Source of the DNA: Trifolium pratense
Lineage: Eukaryota > Streptophyta > Magnoliopsida > Fabales > Fabaceae
Direction of reading: 5' to 3'
Length of the DNA stretch: 64,000 bases
Assembly (NCBI RefSeq): GCF_020283565.1
Contig: NC_060061.1
Coordinates: 42,569,362-42,633,361 of the forward strand
Shown here in pieces: positions 47,514 through 58,854 of the stretch. A model generated the notes under the pieces. The model searched no databases. It was not told where the DNA came from and worked only from the letters and a program-made list of their open reading frames with translations. Position 1 is the first letter of the stretch. Every line of letters begins with the position of its first letter. Made by a program: the position numbers and the translations under genes.

Positions 47514-47600
47514 TGAATACTTCATTGGAGGGAGGGTACTATAGCTTCAATGTCATCATTATTAGAGAATTGAAGAGTGGACACACTTCAAACACTATTC

Positions 47601-48755
47601 ATGGCTCAGAGTAATGCTACCTTACCAATCCGTTTCTCAAGATCATCCTCCAAACTAATCTTCAAAGACTTGTAAGCATTTCTATTTAAGCTTTTACCAT
47701 ACTATATAAAATGTTATTTAGATGAGTTATTTGACACCTTTTTGCTTAGTGACCTAAAGGGGTTCACTACAAGAATATATCAGATTAGCTACGAAAATTT
47801 CCCTACCAAATCTAGTTGTGGTTAATTTCAAGTTACAAAAGTGACTTTTTACTAGGAAAAAAAAGTAGTTATAAGTTTGTTATGATTTGTTAGCTGTTAT
47901 CAGTTATTTGACACCTTTTTGCTTAGTGACCTAAAGGTTCGATGTACTCATACTTGGTCAAAATGCGATAGAAATAGACTATATGATCCTTCATCTGACA
48001 CTGATGATGATGAAAATGACAATGTTGGTGATAGTGATGATGAATCAGTTGAGATTCTGGATGCAAAGGACAATGTTGATCATAGTGATGACGAATCGGT
48101 TGAGATTTTGGATGAATGGCTTAATCGGAAGAAGACTAAACAAAGGTCGCCATTAGTTTCTCCTCGACCACATAAGAAAGTAACATGTATGAATTTCATT
48201 TTCTGTATAATGTACAATCAAATTATTAGAGAAAAATATTCAAAATGATACTAAGTTTCCTCTCTTTGTTATACATTCCTCACATATATGCAGGTGAGAT
48301 TAAGAAGACTAGTCAAAGAACAGCTTCATCAATGAATTGGCCAAAGGGAGCTAAAGCTCAGGAAGTAACTAAAAATTTCAACTCAAGCAATCCTTTTTTC
48401 ACAATTCTCATAAAGCCTATTAATCTGGTAGAAAATCGGGTGGTACGTAAGTTCAAACACACGACATTTATTAGTATATGTTATGGAATGATTATAAATT
48501 ATGATGATTGATAATACTATTATACTATGCAGTATGTACCAAGTTTAAAAGGGGTTATTGAGAACAAGGATAAGAATGTGAAGCTGCAGATGTAATGTGA
48601 AATTGCTCCGTTTTTATGATACTACAAATCATGGCCGTCGCTTTTCAGCCGCTTGGTCATTGTTTGCATGTGAAAGTGGACTGAAACCAGGAGATGTTTG
48701 TGTGTTTGAACTGATAAACAAGACTGATTTAGTTTTTAAAGTTCATGTTTTCTAA
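47601..48755 (+). pseudogene. B3-domain (REM/VRN1-like) pseudogene
   Basis: Four exon remnants align with the intact gene at 49924-51448. Exon 1 (47601-47671) has lost one base (71 instead of 72), which shifts the frame. The 5' part of exon 2, holding most of the first B3 domain, is deleted; what remains starts near 47938 and has a 2-base insertion at GACTATATGATCC. The acidic linker (SSDTDDDENDNVGDSDDESV) is still readable. Exon 3 (48294-48442) reads KTSQRTASSMNWPKGAKAQE. Exon 4 (48533-48755) lost bases around GAAGCTGCAGATGTAATG but keeps ESGLKPGDVCVFELINKTDL. The deletion site has a 35-base direct repeat and a transposon end. Not functional. Confidence 0.88.
47765..47890 (+). mobile_element. 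CACTA-type left end inside B3 pseudogene
   Basis: CACTACAAGAATATATCAGA begins at 47765. This 11-base start equals the TIR of the complete CACTA element at 58855-59625. No right TIR follows. The stretch is bracketed by two copies of TTATTTGACACCTTTTTGCT and following bases (47724-47758 and 47904-47938). Confidence 0.5.
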
Positions 48756-49310
48756 AGGGAAAAAATTAATGTATGTCTATTTTGGAATCTATTGTTTTGA
48801 GGGATAGTAACACTTCAACTTTGGTTATATATAGAAGCCATTTGAACCTTAGTTGTGGACTTGTGAGTTAGTGGTTGGTCTAGTGACTACGGAGCTCATA
48901 TAAAGATGTAATCAGTTCTCTAGTGACAACATTCTACTACGGTGCCACAAATTCGCAAACTGATCCTAAGTAATCATTGTTGTTCATTAGATTCCGGAGG
49001 AGCTACTTCGACGAAAAAGGTCTAACCATCTGTCAGGAAAAAAGAACGATCGGCTTTTTTAGATCTCTCAGAAATCTTTTTTCCTTTTGGACCACATTTA
49101 CCATTCTCATCAAAGAATATTTCAAAGGAGATTTTAAATTCTACTCAATTGTCACTCCTAAATGCAATGGTGTTACTTTTTTATTTTGAACTTTTTGCTA
49201 AAACTTCTGAAAACTTCAAAATATTCGTCTTGGTATCTTGATAAATCGTCAATAGTTGCAACCATGTCCTTTAACACTTATGCTTATGATCAATGTGCAA
49301 CAACTAGTGA
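48756..49310. other. Unrecognised stretch between B3 genes
   Basis: The open frame at 48977-49189 and its surroundings show no family I can name. It may be decayed retroelement sequence. Confidence 0.3.
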
Positions 49311-49440
49311 GGTTTTCGTGAAGTAACAAATGCTTTTGAATGAAAATGGTTTGACTGGTGTCTGGCTTGCAGTAGCCACAAGTTTTATTGATGTAACTGA
49401 GTTTAGTGATGCATGGTGCGGAGCATGTCAATGCAATCGA
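49310..49440 (+). pseudogene. Unidentified coding remnant downstream of the B3 gene
   Basis: Plus strand reads GVWLAVATSFIDVTEFSDA. The same words (GAWLAVATSFIDVTEFSDA) occur at 62570-62645 next to another B3 copy. The source gene is not recognised. It travels with the B3 duplication unit. Confidence 0.45.
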
Positions 49441-49521
49441 GCAATTGTTGCGAAATAAATTCGGAGTTGATTTGATTTAATTGTGCAAAGCCGCAGTCCA
49501 ATGTAGACCGCCTATTTAATA

Positions 49522-49646
49522 CTCCCTCCGTCCCGAAATATAAGGGAAAATGGGTCAACAAAAGTTGATGTATTTAGCCCAAATTTTTAACCAAATACAT
49601 CAATTTTTGTTGACCCATTTTCCCTTATATTTCGGGACGGAGGGAG
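49522..49646. mobile_element. Stowaway-like MITE
   Basis: Ends CTCCCTCCGTCCCGAAATAT and GGGACGGAGGGAG, flanked by TA. The nearly perfect inner arms include GGGTCAACAAAAGTTGATGT. Confidence 0.88.
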
Positions 49647-49923
49647 TATGTAACTAAATTCACAACTCAAACCTAGTCATCATCCATCCATAATTCATTT
49701 TTCTTTTTAACAAATGACATATACTATGAATGTTAATTCAACCTTTCTAAGATATAATAAATTTGACAGAAATATAAAAAACTTATCATTCTTAATGGAC
49801 AAAAGAGTATTCCTTCAAATATTTCAAAATCAAGTTCAACTACAAACAAAGCTAAAGGGCATTTCACTCACCAATTTAATGGAAAGGAAAGTGCTACTAT
49901 TACTCAAAATAGGTACCCCTACA

Positions 49924-51448
49924 TTAAATTTGTCCCCTTTTGAAAACATGAACTTTAAAAACTAAATCATTCTTGTTTATCAGTTCAAAGACACAAACAT
50001 CTCCTGGTTTCAGTCCACTTTCACTTGCAAACATGCACCAACCGCCTGAAAGGCGACGCCCTTTTTCCCCGTCATTACAACGAAGCAGTTTCACATTCCA
50101 TGATCTTTTTCCAATCTGCAGCATCACAAACTTGTCTTTGTTCTGAGTAACACCTTTTAAACTTGGTATCCACTGCATAAAATAACCACCAAATATATAA
50201 CATATATGTTATACATAGCACTGCATGAAATAATCCAAATTTAGTGTTTGAAACCTTACCAGCTGACCCTTTAACAGATGACAAGGCTTTATGAGAATTG
50301 TGAAAAAAGGATTGCTTGAGATGAATTTTGCAGCTATTTCCTGACCTCTAGCTTCCCTTGGCCTATTCAGTGATGAAGTTCTTTTAGTAGTGTTCTCAGT
50401 CTCACCTGCATTTATGTGTGCAATATAAAACAATTAAGAAAATTTCATCAAAACAATATATAATACAAAGAAACACAAAATGAAATTCATACATACCTCT
50501 AACTTTCTTATGCGGTCGAGGAGATCGACCTATTGGTGACTTTTGTTTGTTCTTCTTCCGTTTAAGACATTCATCCAAAATCTCAACTGATTCATCATCA
50601 CTATGATCAATACTATTGTTCTTCTCATCTACAATCTTAACCGATTCATCATCATCAGTGTCAGATGAAGAACCATAGTCTATTTCCATTGCATTCTGGC
50701 CAAGTATGAGTACATTGAAGTTCGAAGTTCCTTTTCTATATTTAAATAACACCAAACAACCTTGTTGTAGAGAGTAATTTTCAGTAAAATCTTTCCAACC
50801 CTTTTCAAACCAAATCTCACCATTGACTTTTTTCCAATAAACTTTCCAGTTGGTGCCATCAGGAGGCTTGATCAACACTGGATTTGATAGACTAACTCCA
50901 TAACTCTTTGTAAACTTATTTGGTATTTTCTGTAAAAATTAAATAACCCCTTTTTTAGTCACTAAGCAAAACGTATCAAACATGACTTTGTCTAACATGC
51001 ACACCTGAGACAAGTCTTTCACCGTGCACAAATTTGTTTTCATCAGTGGATCAATAAGTTCTACCGCTGGATCAATATGACATATTACATCTCATTTGAT
51101 CCAATGGTGAGATGTATCGATCAAATAGTAAAATCAAACTTATGCATGGTGAAAAACTTGTCTCGTACTATGGACTTAACTTAGCCATCAAATATAGGTA
51201 TTCCTACTAGGAATGCAACACTCATGTAAACATTCATGCGTGATGTGTATAAGTAATAAAATTTGTAGTACTAAAATAAACAGAACATATGTGAAATGTA
51301 TGACAAAATGTATGTGTAGTTTATTACATGATAGAAGTTTTAAGTAAACAGTACTAATAGTAATATGAATGCTTACAAGTCTTCGAAGATTAGTTTGGAG
51401 GATGATCTTGAAGAAACGGATGGAGAGAGTAGCATTTCTCCTAGCCAT
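49924..51448 (-). CDS. B3-domain protein, REM/VRN1-like (intact, 4 exons)
   Basis: Plant-specific DNA-binding protein, expected in the nucleus. Exons on minus: 51377-51448, 50497-50929, 50260-50405, 49924-50172; 900 nt, 299 residues, phases consistent. The first B3 domain spans roughly residues 15-112 (LKIPNKFTKSYGVSLSNPV, DGTNWKVYWKKVNGEIWFEKGW, LVLFKYRKGTSNFNVLIL). An acidic linker follows (TDDDESVKIVDEK, DHSDDESVEILDE), then a basic stretch KRKKNKQKSP that may be a nuclear signal. The second B3 domain covers about residues 200-296 (NPFFTILIKP, VMLQIGKRSWNVKLLRC, ASESGLKPGDVCVFELI). The two-domain layout is typical of REM/VRN1-type proteins. This is the only complete copy of the cluster fully inside the window. 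Target sequence and role are unknown. Confidence 0.92.
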
Positions 51449-51620
51449 GGATGATGGAGTTTGAAGTGGAGACTGGAGAGTGAGTGAATAATGTGTTGTT
51501 TGATTGATTGTTTCATACAGTACACTCCAATGACATTATGGTGGTCAGAGCAAGCAAAGCTCTTTCATTTATGAATGCTTATAATTAAGCTACCTGCCTA
51601 ATGTCATTATTATATCTCAT
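51449..51620 (-). promoter_or_regulatory. Upstream region shared by the B3 cluster
   Basis: On the gene strand, ATTAGGCAGGTAGCTTAATT followed by AAAGAGCTTTGCTTGCTC and a stretch leading to the ATG is found upstream of every B3 copy: on minus at 51449-51605, 57145-57310 and 62069-62235, and on plus before 44567 and 47601. A degraded form lies at about 54050-54120. The shared block marks the promoter portion of the duplication unit. Confidence 0.6.
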
Positions 51621-51644
51621 GACTCATGCGGCTCTTCCTATTTA

Positions 51645-52455
51645 GGCTCTGAGTGAGAAGCCAAAAAAGCTAATTTTAGTTTTTGTCTATGGTTTATATG
51701 TTAAAAGATCTGGTTGGTAACAGTCTTTTTAGAAAGAACTTTTAGGTTTTTTACCGACTTATAAATTCTTTGTCAAAAGTATTTTAAGTAGTTTCTGAGC
51801 TTATAGTTTCTAACTTTTCATTTTTTCTTTTTACTCTTATTATTTTAACTAAAATCCATATTTACCATTTATAATTTATTATCGTTAGAATTTAAAATAA
51901 AATAAGTAAATGCATGTTTTAACGTTACTTCTTTTAAAATCACATGTATATAGTATGTTTTAACGTTACTTTATTATCTATTTTCAAATATGAAGGCTAA
52001 AGCATATTTTTTTTTTCAATTCATAGGTACGTACCTTACTATAATTTTTTTTTTAAACAACGTACCTTACTATAATTAACCATTATACTATATTGTGAAT
52101 ATATTTTGTTGTTATTTTTTCAAAAAATATATCAATTGAAAGGAAAATAACTTTTTTTAAAAAATTCAGCATATAAAAATTAGTTTAATAATAATAATAT
52201 TTGAAAGATATATTTATTGAATTAATAAAGTTAAAATATTGTAAAAAAAAATAAATTAAATTCTAAGTATCTTAAATAGTATTAATTTGATAAAAAAAAT
52301 TATTGAATTAAAGATGTCATTTTACATTTATCAGTCAGTTGAACCGTTAATTTTACCAAACACTTCAACCAGCTTATCAGCTAGAAGCTATCAGCCATCA
52401 GCCATAAGCTATCAACTATCTTATCGACCATAAACTATTTTTGTTAATCAGAGCC
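51645..52455. mobile_element. Tourist-like TIR element
   Basis: Ends GGCTCTGA and TCAGAGCC, flanked by TTA on both sides, a PIF/Harbinger-type 3-bp duplication. The interior is very AT-rich and ends with repeated AGCTATCAGCC words. No transposase. Confidence 0.6.
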
Positions 52456-53188
52456 TTAGCCTTTCACATTTTTATTACAATTACAATAGCACATCCACTC
52501 AATCAAAATCACCTCATGTTTTTCTTAAATAGATGAAATGACATGCAATTGAAAATTTACACACACAAAGTAAATGAATGAAGGTTCGAACTTTGGTCAT
52601 GGTGTCCGACACTAGCAATTTCGATATTTCTACCTGTTAAGTTGGGATTTGTTAAAAATTTACCTCATGTTATACCTCGGCTATTCAATTCTTTTCAAAA
52701 ATTATTATTATTTGAGTGAACGGTACACAATAAAAGTCCCCCCGTCTCAAAAAGATTGTTATTGAAAGTTGTTTCACAAATATTAGGAAATGTAATGACG
52801 TTGTTAAAAGATATAATATTTTTAGTAAATCACCCTTGTAAATTATAGGTTTTTTTTTTGGGTCCAGTTATAGGTTTGTTTCCTTGAGAATAATGCATAT
52901 AGTAATTATTAGGGGTATAATTGAAAAATATTACATTGAAAAGTGATAATGACAATTATTTTGAGACAAAATTTTATTCCTAAAGTGACAATTATTTTAA
53001 GACGAAGAGAGTATATCTCAGCTATTCAATTTTAACATCAAGTGGTTTCAGACTCCTTATTATCGCAATTACAAGTTTTAAGTTTAATCCTTAAAAAAAG
53101 TTTTTCTTTTTTAATCCTTATTTACATTTTCTACGGACTATTTCGAGAGACTTAAAATATCTATTTTTTAATTAAAAAAATATATCTT

Positions 53189-53331
53189 CCGGTCCCATAT
53201 ACACGAAAAGTATTAGTTTTTAGGTTTATTGTAAAATGGATGTATTTAGACTATAATATAATCTAGATTCATCCATTTTACAATGAACCTAAAAACTAAA
53301 ACTTTTCTTATATATAAGATCGGAGGGAGTA
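53189..53331. mobile_element. Stowaway-like MITE
   Basis: Left CTTCCGGTCCCATATACACG and right ATATATAAGATCGGAGGGAG. The inverted arms TAGTTTTTAGGTTTATTGTA and TACAATGAACCTAAAAACTA pair. Confidence 0.75.
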
Positions 53332-53700
53332 TAAACTATTCTTATTTACGGCAATATTATGGGGGAATAAATTACCATTAAAATTTAATAAAGATTAAAC
53401 TCAGAATAACTTAATTTTATTGGAACTACCAACAGCTTAAATTTCAAGATATGTCAAAAAAACAAAGCAAAAAACTTTAAATTCCAAGAAAATAGTATTT
53501 CTACTTGCCTTCATAACATTGCCCTATTTTCCTTTAATATAAACAAGGTTTAGATGTATTTGTCACTCCCTACTTTAAAAAATAAATTAAATTTTAGTCC
53601 TGTATTTTGAAAATCACTTCATTTTTTAAAAATATAGGATGATGAAAAATGTATTTTAAACTTATATATATGCGAAATGAAAAATGGCATTGAAGCCCAA

Positions 53701-53835
53701 TACTCCCTCCGATCCTTAATATAAGAGGAGATTCACTTTTTAGATACATTAAAAAATAAATGTATTTAGTCTATAATATAGTCTAAATATATTCATTTTT
53801 TAATGTATCTAAAAAGTAATTATCCTCTCGTACAT
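53701..53835. mobile_element. Stowaway-like MITE
   Basis: Left CTCCCTCCGATCCTTAATAT; inner arms ACTTTTTAGATACATTAAAA and TTTTAATGTATCTAAAAAGT pair. The right end is degraded (TTATCCTCTCGTAC). Confidence 0.7.
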
Positions 53836-53879
53836 AAACATTGCTTATTACTTTTTTTTGGGTACATAGTATTGCTAAC

Positions 53880-53948
53880 TAGTGTTTGAAGATTAGGTTT
53901 TGGGATGATGTTGAAGAAACGGAATGAGTTGGGTAGAACATTTCTCAT
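53880..53948 (-). pseudogene. Orphan, diverged B3 first exon
   Basis: On minus from 53948: MRNVLPNSFRFFNIIPKPNL, clearly related to MARRNATLSIRFFKIILQTNL of the intact gene. The ARR near the start is missing and the splice donor is altered (CACTAGTTAGC). No further exons follow. An older remnant than the one at 57073-57144. Confidence 0.65.
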
Positions 53949-54129
53949 AGCTGGATGGAGTTTGAACTTTGAACTTGATGGAGTTAACGTGTCTATATTG
54001 TGTATGTCAATTTTTTTCACCAGTGACATTGATGTAGCAAATCAATCATACCCACGAATGATTACCTAGCTATGTAGTAGCGGTAATTAAGAGTAAGCAA
54101 AGCTACCTGCCTAGCTAGTGTAATTACTT

Positions 54130-54800
54130 ACATAGTAGGAGTAGTTACATTTATCAACAAAATCGTAATATCGGTTTAATTACCTCAAAATTATAGGTTT
54201 AGTCCGCAGAGACTTTTCAAGTGGTGCATGATACATAAGTTATAAATAATATTATAACGAATACGAATCTTACAAGATTTAATGTTGAATTATCTTTAAA
54301 AAAATAAAAAAAAAATTGACATGTAATTGAGACCCATTAAAATTAATGGTTTAAAGTTTTTATTGAATACCTTAAAAACACATATTTCATTGGTTAGGGT
54401 TGTTTAGTTTGAGAGAATGAAAGATGAAAGAAAAACACATAAACCAATGAATGAACTTGAAAAATACCAAAAAAATATAGTTAAATATATACAAGTTATC
54501 GCAATAACAAAACAAAAAAAGAGCGGATAAATGGGCACGAGAGTTTTCGTATGCACACCAAACTGAGAGGGACGTGGATTTTGCAAGCATGTTTATGTAC
54601 GAAATTACGCCGTCATAACATACTTATGTTATTGGTTGACAACACCATATTCTCCAATAAAGCCAAAAACTATGTTGATCTCAGCTACCTTGTGTACTTA
54701 AGGACCTTGAGTTGGTCAACACATACGCCTGAGGCCCCTCCTGCATTGTCATTCCTCTACTGAGAACTAAGCAATGCCATCGTCCCAAAGTGCAAATATT
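54130..54800. other. Intergenic DNA without recognisable gene
   Basis: No family resemblance in either strand; short open frames near 54400-54760 are not called. Confidence 0.4.
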
Positions 54801-55253
54801 TGGCAAGGTCCCATCAGGGGCGTTTCTAAGATTTTGGTGGCTTAAGAGAGAATTTACAATTTGGACCTTAATTAATAATTGTAGTATAAAAAATTTGAAT
54901 TCTCAAAAAACACTAAACTTTTTATTTAATATCAAAATACTCTTATAAAACAATTCCTACCACCATTTCTAAATGCAATCATGCAAAGTCATTAATAATT
55001 GTGTTTAAATCAATATGTTATATAAAAGAAAACTAGGAATGACGGATGAGTTGGAGACTTGTAGATAGAAATATAGATGAAGACGATGAGTGTGTGTTGA
55101 TATGCAGTGAGATTGCTAGAAGAAAAAAATTTGTATACGTGTATTGATGAAAAGTAGTACGAAGGTGGTTTCACAGAGAATTTGATACTTCATATGAGTA
55201 TATATAAGAGATATGTACGCATAGAGAATTTGATCATTGATACTTACGTAATA

Positions 55254-55548
55254 CTCCCTCCGGTCCTTTTTATAAGGAACACTTTGAAAAAATCACACAG
55301 ACCAATAAAACACATTTAACATAGTTATTTTCAATTAATACTCTTATAAATTTAAATTTATTCCATGTATACCCTTATTTAATTACTCTTTATTCAACTA
55401 ACTTACTTATTTTTAAATTCTCTCTCATAATAAATAAGGGCATAAGTGAAATTGAACATTTAAAACATCTGAAAATTGGTCAAGATTTCTTATAAAAATG
55501 ACCAAATTTTTTGCCCTAAGTGTTCCTTATAAAAAGGACCGGAGGGAG
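55254..55548. mobile_element. Stowaway-like MITE nested in hAT element
   Basis: Ends CTCCCTCCGGTCCTTTTTAT and AAAAAGGACCGGAGGGAG, flanked by TA on both sides (55252-55253, 55549-55550). About 295 bp, with a non-paired interior. Confidence 0.85.
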
Positions 55549-55559
55549 TATTGTATCAA

Positions 55560-55755
55560 TTCTAGTGGTGTTGGCTTGAGTCCTTGGAGTTTGCTCCTCT
55601 CAAGGTCTCAGGTTAGATTCCCCCTGGTGCCAATTTCGGTGGACTAAGTCCATACAGAGCAAAAAACTCTGGCTTTAAATGGGGCCCCCTCAAGTGAGCG
55701 GTGGGACTGGTCCCCTTGGATTAGTCGGTCTTAAGGCCGGATACCAAATTTACAA
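55560..55755. mobile_element. SINE-like dispersed repeat nested in hAT element
   Basis: Begins around TTCTAGTGGTGTTGGCTTGA, contains AAATGGGGCCCCCTCAAGTG and GATTAGTCGGTCTTAAGGCC, and ends in a short A-rich tract. Related to 21030-21240. Ends not fixed. Confidence 0.4.
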
Positions 55756-55825
55756 AAAAAAATATATTGTATCAATTCATCAATTATCAACCAAATCAAA
55801 TATCATTGTACCAAAATTCATAATT

Positions 55826-55845
55826 TTTTTTTGAACAAGCCAAAA

Positions 55846-55904
<59 letters not shown>

Positions 55905-56221
55905 GAAAAATCTTCCCAGCACAAGGCGTTCCAAGAGAGACTGAGTAAGGATACAATAGAGTCAAAATACAAAACCGAAAGAAACTATACAAGACCCAAG
56001 CAAAGCATAGGACTAGACCACCAACTATGGCAGTTCAAAGCTAAGGAACTACTCGTCGCTTTCAACCACCTGTAGGAAAAAGTCTTGATCTTGTCCAACA
56101 TAGAATGTAAAGAGTTTGCCGAGCCTTTGAATAACTTGTAGTTTCTTTCGGTCCACACAACCCATACACAAGCAATCCATATGAGTTGCATGAAGGAACG
56201 TCGAGCTCGAAGACCACCCTT
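55826..56221 (-). mobile_element. 5'-truncated LINE nested in hAT element, 15-bp TSD
   Basis: On minus it encodes the last LINE residues (LIWIACVWVVWTERNYKLF, IKTFSYRWLKA, stop at 55985). A 3' UTR with a long AT dinucleotide repeat (55848-55901) and a final A tract follow. CCAAAATTCATAATT flanks both sides (55811-55825 and 56222-56236), a perfect 15-bp duplication. Confidence 0.9.
55848..55901. repeat. AT microsatellite
   Basis: About 27 uninterrupted AT dinucleotides in the 3' UTR of the nested LINE. Confidence 0.95.
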
Positions 56222-56867
56222 CCAAAATTCATAATTGATACTTGATACAATTATATGTTCACCGAGAGAGAATAAGAAGCGACGGATAAAACTAAGAATT
56301 TCGTATATATTTTTTGTTGGGTCTATTAGTCCCCTAAAAAATATTGGGGCCCAAATTTTAAAGTTTTTTTTATGGACCTAGGGCGGTCGCCCTCTTCGCC
56401 CTCCCTCAGATACGACCCTGAGTCCCATTTGACTGGTCTCCGTTTCGGTTAGTCATATCGTTTTCAATTTGACCACAAAATATCTCTCGCCGATTACCAC
56501 AACGTTGCCAACCATGATGACTAAATAACACTGGTTGGATCTACTTGAGTAACCGAAGACAGACTATGTCACCGTTTATACGAAGCAATGAAAAATTAAC
56601 ACAAAAAAATGTAAAATTCGAAAGTACGAGAGAATGGGAGAGAATGAGTGAATTTGTTTTTGGCATAAATGCTGTCAATTTATAGAATTCAACAAGCAAT
56701 TAGTTTCATTGGTTGAAGCTATGTCATAGCCATACACGTGGTTAATCACATTTTGTCACATGTTGACACTGTTTGACTGCATGGGACTGTTTTTTTTACA
56801 GTCGACATGTTCGCTATCTAAAATGCAAATTTTGCAGGCATTGTAGGCAACAAACTTTTTTACTTTA

Positions 56868-57330
56868 GCCATCAAATATAGGTATTCCTTCTAGGAATAC
56901 AACACTCATTTAAACATTCATGGGTGGTGTGTATACGGATAATAAAATTTCTAGTACTAAAATAAACAAAACATATGTGAAATGCAATATGCCATAATGT
57001 ATGTCTAGTTATTACATGTATATATATATAGGATAGAAGTTTGAAGTAAATAGTACTAATTTGAATGCTTACAAGTCTTTGAAGATTAGTTTGGAGGATG
57101 ATCTTGAAGAAACGGATGGAGGGAGTAGCATTTCTCCTAGCCATATGGATGAGAGAGTTTGAAGTGAAGAGTGAATGAATAATGTGATGTTTGATTGTGT
57201 GTCATACACTCCAATTACTACCTATATATATGATGGTCGGTCAGAGGAGCAAGCAAAGCTCTTTCATTTGTTAGTGGTTATAATTAAGCTACCTAACCTG
57301 CCTGTCATTATTACATCTCTAAACAAACTT
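56868..57330 (-). pseudogene. Orphan B3 first exon with promoter
   Basis: Exon 1 (57073-57144 on minus) reads MARRNATPSIRFFKIILQTN and ends at a good donor (ACTTGTAAGC). About 200 bases of intron 1 follow down to about 56868, where homology stops. Upstream, 57145-57330 matches the other B3 promoters. Exons 2-4 are absent, so this is a truncated duplicate. Confidence 0.82.
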
Positions 57331-57359
57331 ATGACCCATGCGGCTCTTCATATTTGATC

Positions 57360-58140
57360 TTGCACATTTTTATTAGTATACCTCCCTTGCAAATACACTA
57401 GAGTTCAATAACTATTTTATAGATCAAATATATACTTAAATGAATATAAAATATGAATTTTTTTATTTTATTTATTTATTTATTTTTTTTATAAAAAGAG
57501 TTAGATGTAGTACTTGTTTAAAATTGTTTCACATAAATTAAGAAAAGGGTCGTGCTACGTAGTAAAAAAAAATAATAGTTAAGAAAATTATAATAAGTAA
57601 ATTTTGTATTGAAAATAATATTTTTTATATTTTTAAAAGGTTAATCGCATAAATTTTAAGACCATTTAGCTAGTACTTCTTATATTTTTATATTTTTTAT
57701 ATTTTTTATATTTGTATTGATTCTTTAACTAGTACTTCAGGAACACTAGTTAACATTTTTCTTAAGAAAAACTATAAATAAATAAATGTTGTAATTTTAC
57801 AAAACTCCCCACAACTATGAAGCTCCGATACTTCAAAAATGATGAAGTATCGTGTCCGACATGTATTCGATACCGATATGTGTCTGATACTTCCCGATAC
57901 GCGTATCGGAGAAGTATCAGACAATTAATAATATTTTTTTTAAAAAAATGATCAATACGTGTCAGATACTTCTCTGATACACATATCGATCCGATACGCG
58001 TATCGGAGAAGTAACGGGCAATTAATGTTCTTTGATGTCAGAAACGGAGGAGAGGAGACTGATACAATCCATGTTTCACTACTTTTCGTGTTTCCTTAAG
58101 TAGTAGTGAATGTTAGAGTATGATGTTCTTTATGAATAAC
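57360..58140. other. Intergenic repeat-rich DNA
   Basis: 57540-57780 resembles 40215-40440 (AACTAGTACTTCAGGAACACTAGTT-type ends). 57815-58020 has repeated GATACGCGTATCGGAGAAGTA words in both orientations and continues after the Stowaway element to about 58735. No gene. Confidence 0.4.
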
Positions 58141-58146
58141 TAACTA

Positions 58147-58434
58147 CTCCCTCCGTCCCAAAATGAATGCGCCATTTTGAATATATGTACTATTCACATA
58201 TATTGCTTTGAGAATATTTTCTACTAATAAATAAAAATAAATATTAACATATAAGATGTTGTTAGGTTCGTCCCAATGAGTATTTTCAAAATATCAATTT
58301 TTTATAATTTATACTATTATACAATTAAAGATATTAGTCGCCAAAGTTATGCATTGACATCTTGTTTAAAAAAAAAGTTATGCATTGACATGCGTGTCTC
58401 GGTCAACTGCTAACTCATTTTGGGACGGAGGGAG
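58147..58434. mobile_element. Stowaway-like MITE
   Basis: Ends CTCCCTCCGTCCCAAAATGA and TCATTTTGGGACGGAGGGAG, flanked by TA (58145-58146, 58435-58436). It interrupts the GATACG-rich repeat. Confidence 0.85.
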
Positions 58435-58854
58435 TATGTCCTTTTTGGGTAGTACACTAGAACTGATGTTTTTTTTTGGATGATACTAATTATATGTCCT
58501 TTTGGGGTAGTACTTGATTTAAAATATGTAATTGTTACTTGTTTGCTCATTTTGAGTTATTTGAATGTGAATTTATTATTACTAACGATTTTAGTTACGT
58601 TTACATATTGTGCATTTATATATTTAACTTTAAAGTTAATTTTTAAATAACGTATCATGACCATATCGTATCGAAAATTTAGAAAAATTTCCGTATCGCC
58701 GAATCGGTATTGTGTCACGTTTCTGTGCTTTATAGCCCCACAATAGTTATTAAGGGTGGATGGCAAAACAGTAATTTTAAAGAGAAGTAATTTATTAATA
58801 ATTTAGGTATTAATAGTATTTATATTATTAGTTGGACTTTACTTCACTACAAGA

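Larger units (their letters stand above)
45409..47622. repeat. Segmental duplication, copy 2
   Basis: Counterpart of 42053-44587. Private changes: a short Helitron-end fragment at about 46645-46715 and a 343-bp Mutator-like MITE at 47171-47513. It runs directly into the B3 pseudogene at 47601, which shows that copy 2 is the original context of the promoter. Confidence 0.92.
52456..53880. other. MITE-rich intergenic region
   Basis: Contains a SINE-like fragment (52572-52655) and Stowaway-like elements at about 52738-53012, 53189-53331 and 53701-53835. No gene. Confidence 0.5.
54815..56420. mobile_element. hAT-type element with nested insertions
   Basis: TIRs CAGGGGCGTTTCTAAG and the complement of CTCAGATACGACCCTG match at 13 of 16 positions and start CAGGG, as usual for hAT elements. 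Flanks GGTCCCAT (54807-54814) and AGTCCCAT (56421-56428) give an 8-bp duplication with one mismatch. No transposase is present. The inner region near the right end (CTAGGGCGGTCGCCCTC) is a familiar plant repeat motif. Inside are a Stowaway-like MITE, a SINE-like repeat and a LINE fragment. Confidence 0.85.
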
